From: Tissierella praeacuta DSM 18095
GTDB lineage: Bacteria > Bacillota > Clostridia > Tissierellales > Tissierellaceae
Direction: 5' to 3'
DNA length: 64,000 nt
Assembly: GCF_900128955.1 (NCBI RefSeq)
Contig: NZ_FQTY01000003.1
Location: 62,001 to 126,000, forward strand
The notes beneath the pieces are model-generated. The model was not told where the DNA came from. It searched no databases and was given only the letters and a program-made list of their open reading frames with translations. A program made the translations under genes and the position numbers. Below, piece by piece: positions 17,182 through 25,498 of the stretch (position 1 is its first letter; each line of letters starts with the position of its first letter).

Positions 17182-18040
17182 ATGAAAATTGTAGTTTTAG
17201 ACGGATATACTTTAAATCCAGGAGACTTGAGTTGGGACGAGCTAAATTACAAAAGAAATTTTAGATTCATGCCCTAATATAAAGTTTATTGGTGAACTTG
17301 CAACAGGATATAACAATATAGATATAATAGCTGCAAAGAATAAAAATATTCCTGTTTGCAATATTCCAACTTATGGTACTAATGCAGTTGCACAATTTGC
17401 AATGGCTCTATTATTGGAACTTTGTCATCATGTGGGTGAACATTCAGATGAGGTAAAGAATGGTGAATGGACAAATAATATGGACTGGTGTTTTTGGAAT
17501 CACCCAATGGTTGAGCTTGATGGAAAGACTATGGGCATTATAGGATTCGGCAGAATTGGTCAAAGAACTGCTAAAATTGCACAAGCATTAGGGATGAATA
17601 TTTTGGCATTTAGTAATAATAGAAGATCAGAGCTTGAAACAGAAACTTGTAAATATGCTGATTTAGAGGAACTTTTGGAAAAATCAGATGTCATCTCTTT
17701 ACATTGTCCGCTTTTTCCAGAAACAAAGGGCATAATTAATAAAGATACAATTAATAAGATGAAGGATGGAGTTATGATAATCAATACTTCTCGTGGTCAA
17801 TTAATTGTAGAAGAAGATTTAAGAGATGCCTTAAATGCTGGGAAGGTAGCAGGAGCAGCATGTGACGTAGTATCATCAGAACCTATTAAGTTAGATAATC
17901 CATTGCTTAGTGCTAAAAATATAATTATTACCCCTCATATTGCATGGGCACCAAAAGAAAGCAGGCAAAGGCTTATGAATATAGCAGTAGATAATTTAAA
18001 AGCTTTTATATCAGGTAATCCCATTAATATAGTAAACTAA
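17182..18040 (+). pseudogene. D-2-hydroxyacid (glycerate/hydroxypyruvate) dehydrogenase, deletion and frameshift
   Basis: ATG 17182 (SD AGGTG) starts MKIVVLDGYTLNPGDLSWDEL, the usual N-terminus of hydroxypyruvate reductase/glycerate dehydrogenase, then shifts frame. The next frame picks up at KEILDSCPNIKFIGELATGY and is open to 18040, with the NAD site (GIIGFGRIGQRTA), catalytic Arg (INTSRGQL), Glu and His (ITPHIAW). Compared with the family, about 35-45 residues between DEL and ILDSC are missing, and the join is out of frame. The normal enzyme reduces hydroxypyruvate or glyoxylate with NAD(P)H. The kinase for its product follows 46 bp later. The copy is probably inactive; the 212-codon piece from 17402 is only its C-terminal part. 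Confidence 0.8.
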
Positions 18041-18086
18041 CTATAGTTGAAGTGAAAGATTTATGAATAACATTCGGAGGTTAAAT

Positions 18087-19232
18087 ATGAAAAAAGATTT
18101 TGTTATTCTATTAGCACCTGATTCATTTAAAGAAAGTATGACAGCTAAAGAGGTCTGCCATGCTATGGAAAGAGGAATTAAAAAGGCAAATAATAGTATT
18201 AGTTGTATACATGTTCCAATGGCTGATGGAGGAGAGGGAACAATGCAGTCCTTAGTAGATGCTACAAATGGACAGATATATACTGTAGAAGTAATAGGAC
18301 CATTAGGAAATGAAGTAGAAGCAAGTTATGGTATTTTAGGAGATGGAGAAACTGGAGTAATAGAAATGGCTAGTGCAAGTGGTATTCATTTGGTACCCTC
18401 TGAAAAAAGAAATCCTTTAATAACTACTACTTATGGTACTGGACAACTTATAAAGTCCTGTTTAAATCATGGAGTTAAAAAATTATTAATGGGTATAGGC
18501 GGCAGTGCAACTAATGATGGTGGGATAGGAGTTGTACAAGCATTAGGTGGTAAATTTCTGGATAAAGAGGGTAAGGAATTAGGATTTGGAGGAGGAGAAT
18601 TAGATAAATTAGTTACAATTGATTTATCTAATTTTGATAATCGTTTGAAGGATGTTATTGTAGAAGTTGCTTGTGATGTGAACAATCCTTTATGTGGAAA
18701 GCAGGGGGCTTCCTATGTATTTGGATTACAAAAAGGAGCAACCCCTGAAATTATGAAAGTATTAGATAATAATTTGAGACATTATGGTATTTTAATAAAA
18801 GAGAAATTAGGTATAGATGTTTTATATGAGTCAGGAGCAGGAGCGGCTGGTGGACTTGGTGCAGGGCTTATGGCATTTTTAAATGGCAGATTAAATAAAG
18901 GCATTGATATGGTAATTAAGTATTCAAAGCTTGAAGAGAAATTACCTTATGCAGATATGGTATGGACTGGTGAAGGATCAATTGACTTTCAAACTCAATT
19001 TGGAAAAACCCCTATTGGAGTGGCAAGGCTTGCAAAAGAATACAATAAACCAGTGGTAGCCTTAGCAGGTAGAGTAGGAACTAATATAGAAACTTTATAT
19101 ACTATGGGGATTGATTCTATTTTCAGTATAACAAGAGATATAACCACATTGGAAGAAGCATTAGAAAAAGGACAAGAGAATATGGAAAAAACAGCTGAAA
19201 ACATAATAAGGTTGATGAACTTAAATCAATAG
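18087..19232 (+). CDS. garK: Glycerate kinase
   Basis: This 381-residue enzyme phosphorylates D-glycerate (to 2-phosphoglycerate in the GarK/GlxK group), feeding lower glycolysis. Family signatures are LAPDSFKESMTAKEVC, PMADGGEGTMQSL, GVIEMASASGIHLV, GIGGSATNDGGIG, ESGAGAAGGLGAGLMAF and GEGSIDFQTQFGKTPIGVA. GGAGG at 18077-18081 fits ATG 18087, so the ATG eight codons upstream is not used. It follows the broken glycerate dehydrogenase gene, and both were once a glyoxylate/hydroxypyruvate salvage operon. The kinase is intact, so it may still use imported or otherwise formed glycerate. Confidence 0.9.
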   Translation: MKKDFVILLAPDSFKESMTAKEVCHAMERGIKKANNSISCIHVPMADGGEGTMQSLVDATNGQIYTVEVIGPLGNEVEASYGILGDGETGVIEMASASGIHLVPSEKRNPLITTTYGTGQLIKSCLNHGVKKLLMGIGGSATNDGGIGVVQALGGKFLDKEGKELGFGGGELDKLVTIDLSNFDNRLKDVIVEVACDVNNPLCGKQGASYVFGLQKGATPEIMKVLDNNLRHYGILIKEKLGIDVLYESGAGAAGGLGAGLMAFLNGRLNKGIDMVIKYSKLEEKLPYADMVWTGEGSIDFQTQFGKTPIGVARLAKEYNKPVVALAGRVGTNIETLYTMGIDSIFSITRDITTLEEALEKGQENMEKTAENIIRLMNLNQ

Positions 19233-19635
19233 GGTAATTATTTTTGCTTTGTTTTTTTCTTTTGTTCAAAAGAAAACAAATAAAAGTATAGAATATAAAA
19301 GAAGTTTCAAAAAATTATTTCAATGTATCTTAAAAAATATGGAATATACAAGATATGATGTTAGTATAATACTGTATACACAAAATTTGAATACTATGTT
19401 AACTATTCTTGATGAATTTTACACATTAATATTTAGTTAATCATAAGCTAATTTGAATTTGGTTTTACTATGTATTGATATTAATATCATATTTTGTTTT
19501 CCATGGGGGAACTGTAAGTACATTGTTTATATGTGTAAATTTAATAGCTATAAAAATAAAATAATTAAGATCTTAACAAAAATAAAATCATATAAGACAA
19601 AATAAAGCATAAGAGGTTAAAAATAATCAAAATAA
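19233..19635. other. Intergenic region before the peptide locus
   Basis: AT-rich, no supported gene. A short frame (19249-19440) is low-complexity and lacks an SD site. A hairpin TTTTCTTTTG/CAAAAGAAAA near 19255-19277 could weakly terminate the glycerate kinase transcript. Confidence 0.4.
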
Positions 19636-19664
19636 TTGCAATATTCTGAGCTTATACCATAATG
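19636..19664 (+). promoter_or_regulatory. Candidate promoter of the radical SAM peptide locus
   Basis: TTGCAA (19636-19641), a 17-base spacer and ATAATG (19659-19664; CATAAT at spacing 16) resemble a vegetative promoter, 32 bp before the first maturase start, with GAGGTGG as ribosome site. Plausible but unproven in such AT-rich DNA. Confidence 0.4.
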
Positions 19665-19695
19665 ATATAAAATAAAATCTTTAAGAGGTGGAAAA

Positions 19696-20904
19696 ATGAT
19701 TAAATTAAAAGAATCAATTTATAATCATCACTTTAAAGTAGACAATAGGGAATTTGTATTTAATTGTAAAGAAAATGGTTTAATAGAGGTTGATAATTCT
19801 AATCTACTAGATATGCCTAAATATTATAATGAATTAATTGAACAGGGATATCTAATAGATAATGAGGTTGATGAATTTAAGGAGTTAATAGAGGAAGTTG
19901 GTTATAATGTGAAAAATGATTTTTTTAGCCTAGATATAACGTTATCATTAACTGAGAAATGTAATTTTAATTGTGTTTATTGTTATCAAACTCGAAATCC
20001 AGTTGAAATGACAATTAAAGAAGCAAATAAATTATTAGAGAAAGTAAAAACACTACTTGAAATAAATAACTATAAAGAATTGAGAATATCATATTTTGGT
20101 GGAGAACCGTTGCTCAATTATAATATCCTGTTACATTTACATAATGAATTCAAGAAGATGTGTGATAAGCTCCATATATTATACTTACCTTATTTAGTAA
20201 CAAATGGATATTTATTAGATATTGAAAATATTATTCAAATTAATTTTGAAACAATTCAAATTACGATTGAAGGGATGAAAGATACTCATAATCATTTAAG
20301 AAAATCTAATTTTAATAGTTTTGATAAAATAATATCTAATATAGATAATATTATAGATAGAATTAACTCTAGAATTATTTTTAGAATTAATTTATGTAAA
20401 GAAAATGTTTTGGAAGCTAGTGAATTAATAAAATATCTGACTAAAAGGTATTCAAAATATTTGGAACGTATATCTTTTGTATTTTCACAAATGGAAAAGC
20501 ATTCTTTAGATGCTGAATTCGAAATGCTTAGTTATGATGAATTTTGCATGGCTTATTTGGAATGTTTTAAGACTCTCCAATTATGTGGTAAAGATATTCT
20601 TATTCCAAATAGTTTACCAAATCCATGTCCTTTTGTAACAAAAAATGCATACTACTTATCTCCTAAGCTTGAGCTTCTATCATGTACTGGAAAGGATGAT
20701 AGTATGGAATATGAATTCACCGTAAGCAATATAATTAATGAAAGAAAAGATTTTCCTTATCCTGAAGAATGTAGTGAATGTAAGGTTCTTCCACTATGTA
20801 TGGGTGGATGTGAAGTTAAGAGAGAATTAGGATTTTCTGGATGTATACCAGAAAAAGTTGTATTAGATGATCTTCTAACCTTTATTGTTAGAGAGCAATT
20901 TTAG
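19696..20904 (+). CDS. Radical SAM/SPASM peptide maturase A
   Basis: This 402-residue protein has a short N-terminal region (about 1-75) that may help grip the peptide leader, then a radical SAM core starting at C89xxxC93xxC96 (CNFNCVYCYQ), the FGGEPLLN motif and TNGY. A SPASM-type C-terminus with about seven cysteines follows (NPCPFV, ELLSCTG, CSECKVLPLCMGGCEVK, SGC) for auxiliary iron-sulfur clusters. Enzymes of this build cross-link or otherwise modify ribosomal peptides, often at cysteine. It lies 43 bp before a 28-codon peptide gene and shares that neighbourhood with a second SPASM enzyme and an exporter. The exact chemistry cannot be told from sequence. Confidence 0.88.
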   Translation: MIKLKESIYNHHFKVDNREFVFNCKENGLIEVDNSNLLDMPKYYNELIEQGYLIDNEVDEFKELIEEVGYNVKNDFFSLDITLSLTEKCNFNCVYCYQTRNPVEMTIKEANKLLEKVKTLLEINNYKELRISYFGGEPLLNYNILLHLHNEFKKMCDKLHILYLPYLVTNGYLLDIENIIQINFETIQITIEGMKDTHNHLRKSNFNSFDKIISNIDNIIDRINSRIIFRINLCKENVLEASELIKYLTKRYSKYLERISFVFSQMEKHSLDAEFEMLSYDEFCMAYLECFKTLQLCGKDILIPNSLPNPCPFVTKNAYYLSPKLELLSCTGKDDSMEYEFTVSNIINERKDFPYPEECSECKVLPLCMGGCEVKRELGFSGCIPEKVVLDDLLTFIVREQF

Positions 20905-20947
20905 CTATTTTAGCTTAAATAATAAATATAAAGGAGGTAATTATAGT

Positions 20948-21034
20948 ATGAAAGTACTTGTAAGGAGTAAAAAAACTTTAAAGAGTAATTTCTACACAGC
21001 AGGACATTGTTGTAGTGGCGTAGTAATATGTTAG
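20948..21034 (+). CDS. Short Cys-ending peptide, candidate RiPP precursor
   Basis: AAGGAGG (20931-20937), 10 bases before ATG 20948, opens 28 codons ending in TAG. The N-terminal half is basic (four Lys and one Arg in residues 2-12), and the C-terminal half reads YTAGHCCSGVVIC with cysteines at positions 21, 22 and 28, the last being the final residue. It sits between two radical SAM/SPASM genes and upstream of an ABC exporter, exactly where a precursor belongs. It has no GG or GA leader-cleavage motif beyond a possible AG-H, and the exporter has no peptidase domain. It is shorter than sactipeptide or SCIFF precursors and closer in size to PqqA or MftA. I recognise no named family, although short Cys-containing peptides next to clostridial SPASM enzymes (Clo7bot type) are a possible relation. 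Confidence 0.72.
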   Translation: MKVLVRSKKTLKSNFYTAGHCCSGVVIC

Positions 21035-21046
21035 CTATACAAATCA

Positions 21047-21082
21047 AGATATAAATCCTCTATTTTAAGAGGATTTATATCT
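21047..21082 (+). terminator. Strong hairpin just after the peptide gene (partial terminator or RNA stabiliser)
   Basis: AGATATAAATCCTCT (21047-21061) pairs perfectly over 15 bp with 21068-21082, around a 6-base loop. The downstream run is TATATTAAAAT, not a clean T-tract. Placed 12 bp after the peptide stop and about 48 bp before maturase B, it would raise peptide mRNA relative to the downstream genes, a common layout in RiPP operons. Confidence 0.7.
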
Positions 21083-21130
21083 TATATTAAAATAACAGAT
21101 TATTGTTATATTGTTACTGGAGGAAAAAGT

Positions 21131-22234
21131 ATGTATTTTAAATTTAGGGGTCAAAGAGTATATTTGGATTTAGATAATAAAAGTATGAGAGTTTCGGATA
21201 GAATTTATCCTATTAACTTGGAATTGAAGCCAGTTTTGAGAAAACTTTATGTGAAATTTAATTCTAGTTGTAATATAAATTGTGTATATTGTTATCAGAA
21301 TCATGATTATAGACAGAATCCTATAGATAATTTAGATGATTACTATAAATTTTTAAAAAAGATATTAAACTACTTCGATGAAATCTATTTATTTGGAGGA
21401 GAGCCATTATTAGAAGAAAATATTAAAAATGTATTAGAATTTTTAGAGTTTATATATCCCACCACAGTTAATGTATATACTAATGGATATCATACGGACA
21501 AGATAAAGAATATTGTACTGGCTAATGAACAATTTAAAAATATCATAATTACTATAGATGGAACTAAGGATTTTCATAATAAAAGACGTATTACTAATAA
21601 ATATACATATGATTATTTGATTAACGTTGTTGAAATGTATAAATTATCAGATAAAGATGTATCAATACAGATTAATATTGACCAGAATAATAATGGAGAT
21701 TTAATTAATACACTGGAATATTTTAATAGTAGATTTTCAAACACCCCAAGAATGAATATTATATTAAATAGGGTATTGCATACGAATTATTCATATTCTC
21801 AAATAGATTTCATGAATTATATTAATGGTATTGGTAATTTAAATAAATATGAAAATTTAAATATATCTATTAATTCTAATATGCTGAATAAAATAATAGG
21901 AATATTAAATGAAGAAGGAGTATCATGTAATAGATGTGAAGCCGGAAATACATGGGTATTGGATTTTAATACTAAAGATATATACACTTGTCCTGAGGAT
22001 AAAAATTTAATTATAGGTAAGTTTAACGAAACAAACTATTGCCTAAATACTAGAAAGATACAAGCTATACAGGAATATAATAATAAACATAATGACAAAT
22101 GCAATGAGTGTAAATATAAATATATATGTTCGAGAGGATGTTTTGTGGCAAACGATTTACATGTTTCTAATTGCAAAGAAATGATTTTAGATGAGTTGAG
22201 ACTGACTTTGAATATGTTAGATAATATAATTTAA
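21131..22234 (+). CDS. Radical SAM/SPASM peptide maturase B
   Basis: This 367-residue second maturase has a short N-terminal part (about 1-40) and the radical SAM triad at C47xxxC51xxC54 (CNINCVYCYQN). LFGGEPLLEE and YTNGYHTDK follow, with a SPASM-like C-terminus (CNRCEAGNTWVLDF, DIYTCPED, CNECKYKYICSRGCFV, SNC). It shares the CVYCYQ motif with maturase A but has a shorter N-terminus and different spacing, so the two probably do different steps rather than forming a recent duplicate. Two SPASM enzymes acting on one small peptide recall thuricin CD (TrnC/TrnD), although that system has two peptides. AGGA lies 8 bp before ATG. Confidence 0.88.
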   Translation: MYFKFRGQRVYLDLDNKSMRVSDRIYPINLELKPVLRKLYVKFNSSCNINCVYCYQNHDYRQNPIDNLDDYYKFLKKILNYFDEIYLFGGEPLLEENIKNVLEFLEFIYPTTVNVYTNGYHTDKIKNIVLANEQFKNIIITIDGTKDFHNKRRITNKYTYDYLINVVEMYKLSDKDVSIQINIDQNNNGDLINTLEYFNSRFSNTPRMNIILNRVLHTNYSYSQIDFMNYINGIGNLNKYENLNISINSNMLNKIIGILNEEGVSCNRCEAGNTWVLDFNTKDIYTCPEDKNLIIGKFNETNYCLNTRKIQAIQEYNNKHNDKCNECKYKYICSRGCFVANDLHVSNCKEMILDELRLTLNMLDNII

Positions 22235-22250
22235 TTAATGAGGGTGAATT

Positions 22251-23825
22251 ATGAAAAGTTACAAAAGAAAGACTAAACATCTTCTTTTGGCATTAGGATT
22301 ATTTTTTAATTCTTTTGTAGTTATTTGTTTTTCATATAACATATCTTTCCTAATAGATAAGGTACTAATAGGGAATAAAATATATTTATTTAAATATTGG
22401 ATAATTGCTGCAGTTTTTATAGCAATGGTTAGTAGTTTCACAACAATACTTTTGGGAAAATACCTACCTATTAGAAATGAATTGATTGCTTCTATTGATA
22501 TATCTAAAAATGCTTTGATTAACCTTTTAAATTTAAACTATAAAAATTATAGTAAGAAAGATAAAGGGTTCTATTACAATGTAGTTACTAACTCAGCCTT
22601 TTCTTACGGGAGTATTGCAATTGAATTATACGTTCGCTGGGTTTCAAATTTAATGATTGTTATATTTGTGATAGGAGTTATATTTTATATTAATAAAGTT
22701 ATAGGAATTCTTTTTATGCTATATATCCCATTAGCATTATTTGCTTCCTCTAAGCCTAGTGAACTTATTGCAGAGTATCAAGAAAAGGGATTACCTACTC
22801 AAGATTTGTTCTTAAATGAAACTAGAAGTATAATTGAATCAAAAAGAGAGATAAATATTTCTAAAACAAAGAAAGTGTTTATAAATAGATTTAATTCATC
22901 ATCCTATAAGTATTTAGATTTTGTAACAAGATTTAAGCTGTATGAAATATTATCTACCAGTATACCTGAGATTATAACAAAGTTTTATAGTATTTTAATT
23001 TTATCAATCTCAGCTTATATGGGTTTTAATTCAAAATTGACAGTTGGACAGGTATTGTTTTTATATCAATTAATTAATTTCATTTCAAGACCTATTTCTG
23101 AATTAGTATCAACTATTGTAAGAAAGCAAGCTAATCAAGCCAATATTAATAGAATAGACTTATTAGAGAAAGAGTCGAAAGAATCATCTGGGTTTGAAGA
23201 TATAAGAACTTCAGATACTCTAATTAGCTCAAATGGTTTTAGTATGTATAAAAACAATGAGAAGACAGATTTATTATTTAGAATGGGAAGTATTGATATA
23301 CCAGTAAATTCATTTGTAATAATAAAGGGTGAAAATGGCAGTGGTAAATCAATGTTAATAAATTATATAACAGGAAATTTAGCAAAAGAATTTGGTCAGG
23401 GAAATCTATCTATATCTAAAGATATAGATAATTATAGTTACTTAACTTATCCTATTCTTATTGTTAATGGAGGTTTTAAAGATAATCTATTGGGTATTGA
23501 GCCGGAACCTAAAGTTTATAAAATGTTGAATATAGATTTTGACAGGAAAGAAATAACTAATAATCCTGTGAATTTAAGTTTTGGACAACAACAGAAATTG
23601 AATTTATTAAGAGTTTTATCCCAACCAAGTGATTATATGTTTTTAGATGAGCCTATGTTAAATTTGGATAAGATGACTCAGAATAATGTTGTAAAATATT
23701 TAGATTCAATAAAAGGAACGAAAACGATAGTGGCAGTAATGCATGATGAAAGTTTAGATTATTTAGCAGATTATATATTGGATATAAGCAAGAAAACAGT
23801 AGCTATTAGTGAAAAAACAAAATAA
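22251..23825 (+). CDS. ABC exporter (fused membrane and ATPase domains) of the peptide locus
   Basis: This 524-residue protein has a half-transporter layout. Six membrane spans lie in about residues 10-290 and a nucleotide-binding domain in about 335-520, with Walker A GENGSGKS, signature LSFGQQQKLN, Walker B YMFLDEP, D-loop LNLD and switch His VMHDE. Its NBD is shorter than usual and lacks a clear conserved region between Walker A and the signature. There is no N-terminal C39 peptidase, so leader removal (if any) needs another protease. The gene is 16 bp after maturase B. It most likely exports the modified peptide and may give self-protection. It would act as a homodimer. Confidence 0.85.
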   Translation: MKSYKRKTKHLLLALGLFFNSFVVICFSYNISFLIDKVLIGNKIYLFKYWIIAAVFIAMVSSFTTILLGKYLPIRNELIASIDISKNALINLLNLNYKNYSKKDKGFYYNVVTNSAFSYGSIAIELYVRWVSNLMIVIFVIGVIFYINKVIGILFMLYIPLALFASSKPSELIAEYQEKGLPTQDLFLNETRSIIESKREINISKTKKVFINRFNSSSYKYLDFVTRFKLYEILSTSIPEIITKFYSILILSISAYMGFNSKLTVGQVLFLYQLINFISRPISELVSTIVRKQANQANINRIDLLEKESKESSGFEDIRTSDTLISSNGFSMYKNNEKTDLLFRMGSIDIPVNSFVIIKGENGSGKSMLINYITGNLAKEFGQGNLSISKDIDNYSYLTYPILIVNGGFKDNLLGIEPEPKVYKMLNIDFDRKEITNNPVNLSFGQQQKLNLLRVLSQPSDYMFLDEPMLNLDKMTQNNVVKYLDSIKGTKTIVAVMHDESLDYLADYILDISKKTVAISEKTK

Positions 23826-23853
23826 AGATGGTTTAAACCATCTTTATTTTGTT
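23816..23853. terminator. Bidirectional terminator between peptide exporter and sufU
   Basis: A perfect 38-bp palindrome (19-bp arms, left arm AACAAAATAAAGATGGTTT) spans both convergent stop codons and provides a T-run in each direction. Confidence 0.85.
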
Positions 23854-24270
23854 AATAGCCTCCTTCAGTGTATGCCATGATAAAACTGCACATTTTACTC
23901 TGGCAGGCATATTAGAAATATTTTGAAGAACCATAGCATCTTCTAATTTTTCTAGTTCATTTTCATCATTGATTTCTTTTTTAATCATTCCTATAAAGAG
24001 TTCCACTAAATTTAGTGCTTCTTCTATATTTATGCCCTTTATCAAGTCTATCATCATAGATGTAGATGCTTGAGATATGGCACATCCAGTTCCAGTAAAT
24101 GAAGCATCCTTTATTATATTTCCATTAAGTTTTAATTGTAAACTAATATCATCACCACAGCTAGGATTATGACCATTTTCAGTAATATCTGGATTTAATA
24201 AGGGCTTTTTATTGTGTCCACTTCTATTATGCTCCATAATAAGTTCTGTATATATTGAATTAAGATCCAT
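23833..24270 (-). CDS. sufU: SufU-type iron-sulfur scaffold / sulfur-acceptor protein
   Basis: This 145-residue NifU-N family protein accepts sulfur from SufS in Gram-positive SUF systems through a zinc-bound Cys site. The three conserved cysteines are in NPSCGDDI (about C38), FTGTGCAIS (about C63) and RVKCAVLSW (about C125), with Asp in the first motif. Length equals that of Bacillus SufU. It is the last gene of sufCBDSU and overlaps sufS by 11 bp, which implies tight coupling. Regulation follows the Fur-box promoter before sufC. Confidence 0.92.
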   Translation of the reverse strand: MDLNSIYTELIMEHNRSGHNKKPLLNPDITENGHNPSCGDDISLQLKLNGNIIKDASFTGTGCAISQASTSMMIDLIKGINIEEALNLVELFIGMIKKEINDENELEKLEDAMVLQNISNMPARVKCAVLSWHTLKEAINKIKMV

Positions 24271-25498
24271 AGCCTAACCACTTCCTTACATTTTTAATTC
24301 CTTCAATAAATTGATCTATATCTTCTTTTGTATTATAGAGATAGAAGCTTATCCTTGAAGTTGCAGGAATATTAATATATCTCATTAAAGGCTGACAGCA
24401 ATGATGTCCTGCCCCAAGGGCAACACCATAGGAATCCAAAATAGACGCCACATCATGTGGATGTATATCGTCTATGGTGAAGGATATTATTCCACCTCGT
24501 TTTTCCAAATCTATAGGTCCTTGTATATTTACATAGGGTATACTTAGCATTTTTTCTAGAGCATATTCTACTAGGATTTTTTCGTGATTATGGATATTAT
24601 CTAATCCTATTTTTTGTAAATAATCAATGGCTGTTTTAAGTCCTATAACCCCTTCTACATTTTGTGTCCCTGCTTCAAATTTATATGGAAGGGGGGCAAA
24701 TGTAGCTTCCTGTTCATAAACATATTCTATCATATCGCCTCCCATTAAAAATGGAGGCATATTTTCTAATAAGTTTTTCTTACCATATAATACTCCTATT
24801 CCCATAGGACCTAACATTTTATGGGCAGAAAAAACAAAGAAATCTGCATCCAGATCTTGAATATCTACTGGAATATGAGGAGTGCTTTGGGCACCATCTA
24901 CTATAACTATGGAGCCTATTTTATGAGCATAGTCTATTATTTCGCCTAAAGGATGAATAGTTCCAAGGACATTAGACATCTGTGCAATAGATACAATCTT
25001 TGTTTTATTAGTTAATTTTTTCTTTATTTCTTCTGGAGGAATTCTTCCCTCTTCATTTAAATACATATATTTTAAAATTGCTTTTTTCTCTTTTGCTATC
25101 CTTTGCCAAGGAAGTATATTGCTATGATGTTCCGAGATTGCTAAGAGTATTTCGTCATTTTCTTTTATAAATTCCATTCCATAGGAATTGGCAATTAGAT
25201 TAATGGATTCAGTAGTGTTTCTTGTAAAGATAATTTCTTCTATATACTTAGCATTTATAAATTCTCTTACCTTTTCTCTAGCTAAATTATATTCTTCTGT
25301 AGCCATTATGCTGAGTTGATGAGCCCCCCTATGAGGGTTGCCATGAGAGGTTTTGTTGTAATCATTTATGGAATTAATAACTTGTATAGGTTTTTGTGTT
25401 GTAGCACCATTGTCTAAATATACCAATCTATTACCGTTTATTTTTTGATTAAATATAGGAAAATCTTTTTTTATTTCTTGGGGATTTAGTTTAATCAT
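24260..25498 (-). CDS. sufS: Cysteine desulfurase SufS (group II)
   Basis: This 412-residue PLP enzyme removes sulfur from L-cysteine and passes it to SufU. Seen in order: N-terminal DFPIFNQKINGNRLVYLDNGAT, the PLP-contacting His in ISEHHSN, Asp and Gln in VDGAQSTPH, the Schiff-base Lys in FSAHKMLGP, and the active-site Cys loop GAGHHCCQPLM with two neighbouring cysteines. The start ATG overlaps the sufD end by 8 bp. Nothing is unusual for the family. Confidence 0.94.
   Translation of the reverse strand: MIKLNPQEIKKDFPIFNQKINGNRLVYLDNGATTQKPIQVINSINDYNKTSHGNPHRGAHQLSIMATEEYNLAREKVREFINAKYIEEIIFTRNTTESINLIANSYGMEFIKENDEILLAISEHHSNILPWQRIAKEKKAILKYMYLNEEGRIPPEEIKKKLTNKTKIVSIAQMSNVLGTIHPLGEIIDYAHKIGSIVIVDGAQSTPHIPVDIQDLDADFFVFSAHKMLGPMGIGVLYGKKNLLENMPPFLMGGDMIEYVYEQEATFAPLPYKFEAGTQNVEGVIGLKTAIDYLQKIGLDNIHNHEKILVEYALEKMLSIPYVNIQGPIDLEKRGGIISFTIDDIHPHDVASILDSYGVALGAGHHCCQPLMRYINIPATSRISFYLYNTKEDIDQFIEGIKNVRKWLGYGS

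Noticed and set aside
19249-19440. 63-codon frame between glycerate kinase and the peptide locus as a possible second precursor peptide
   Set aside because: It begins in a T-rich hairpin with no ribosome site, is Lys/Phe-rich low-complexity sequence and has only one Cys.
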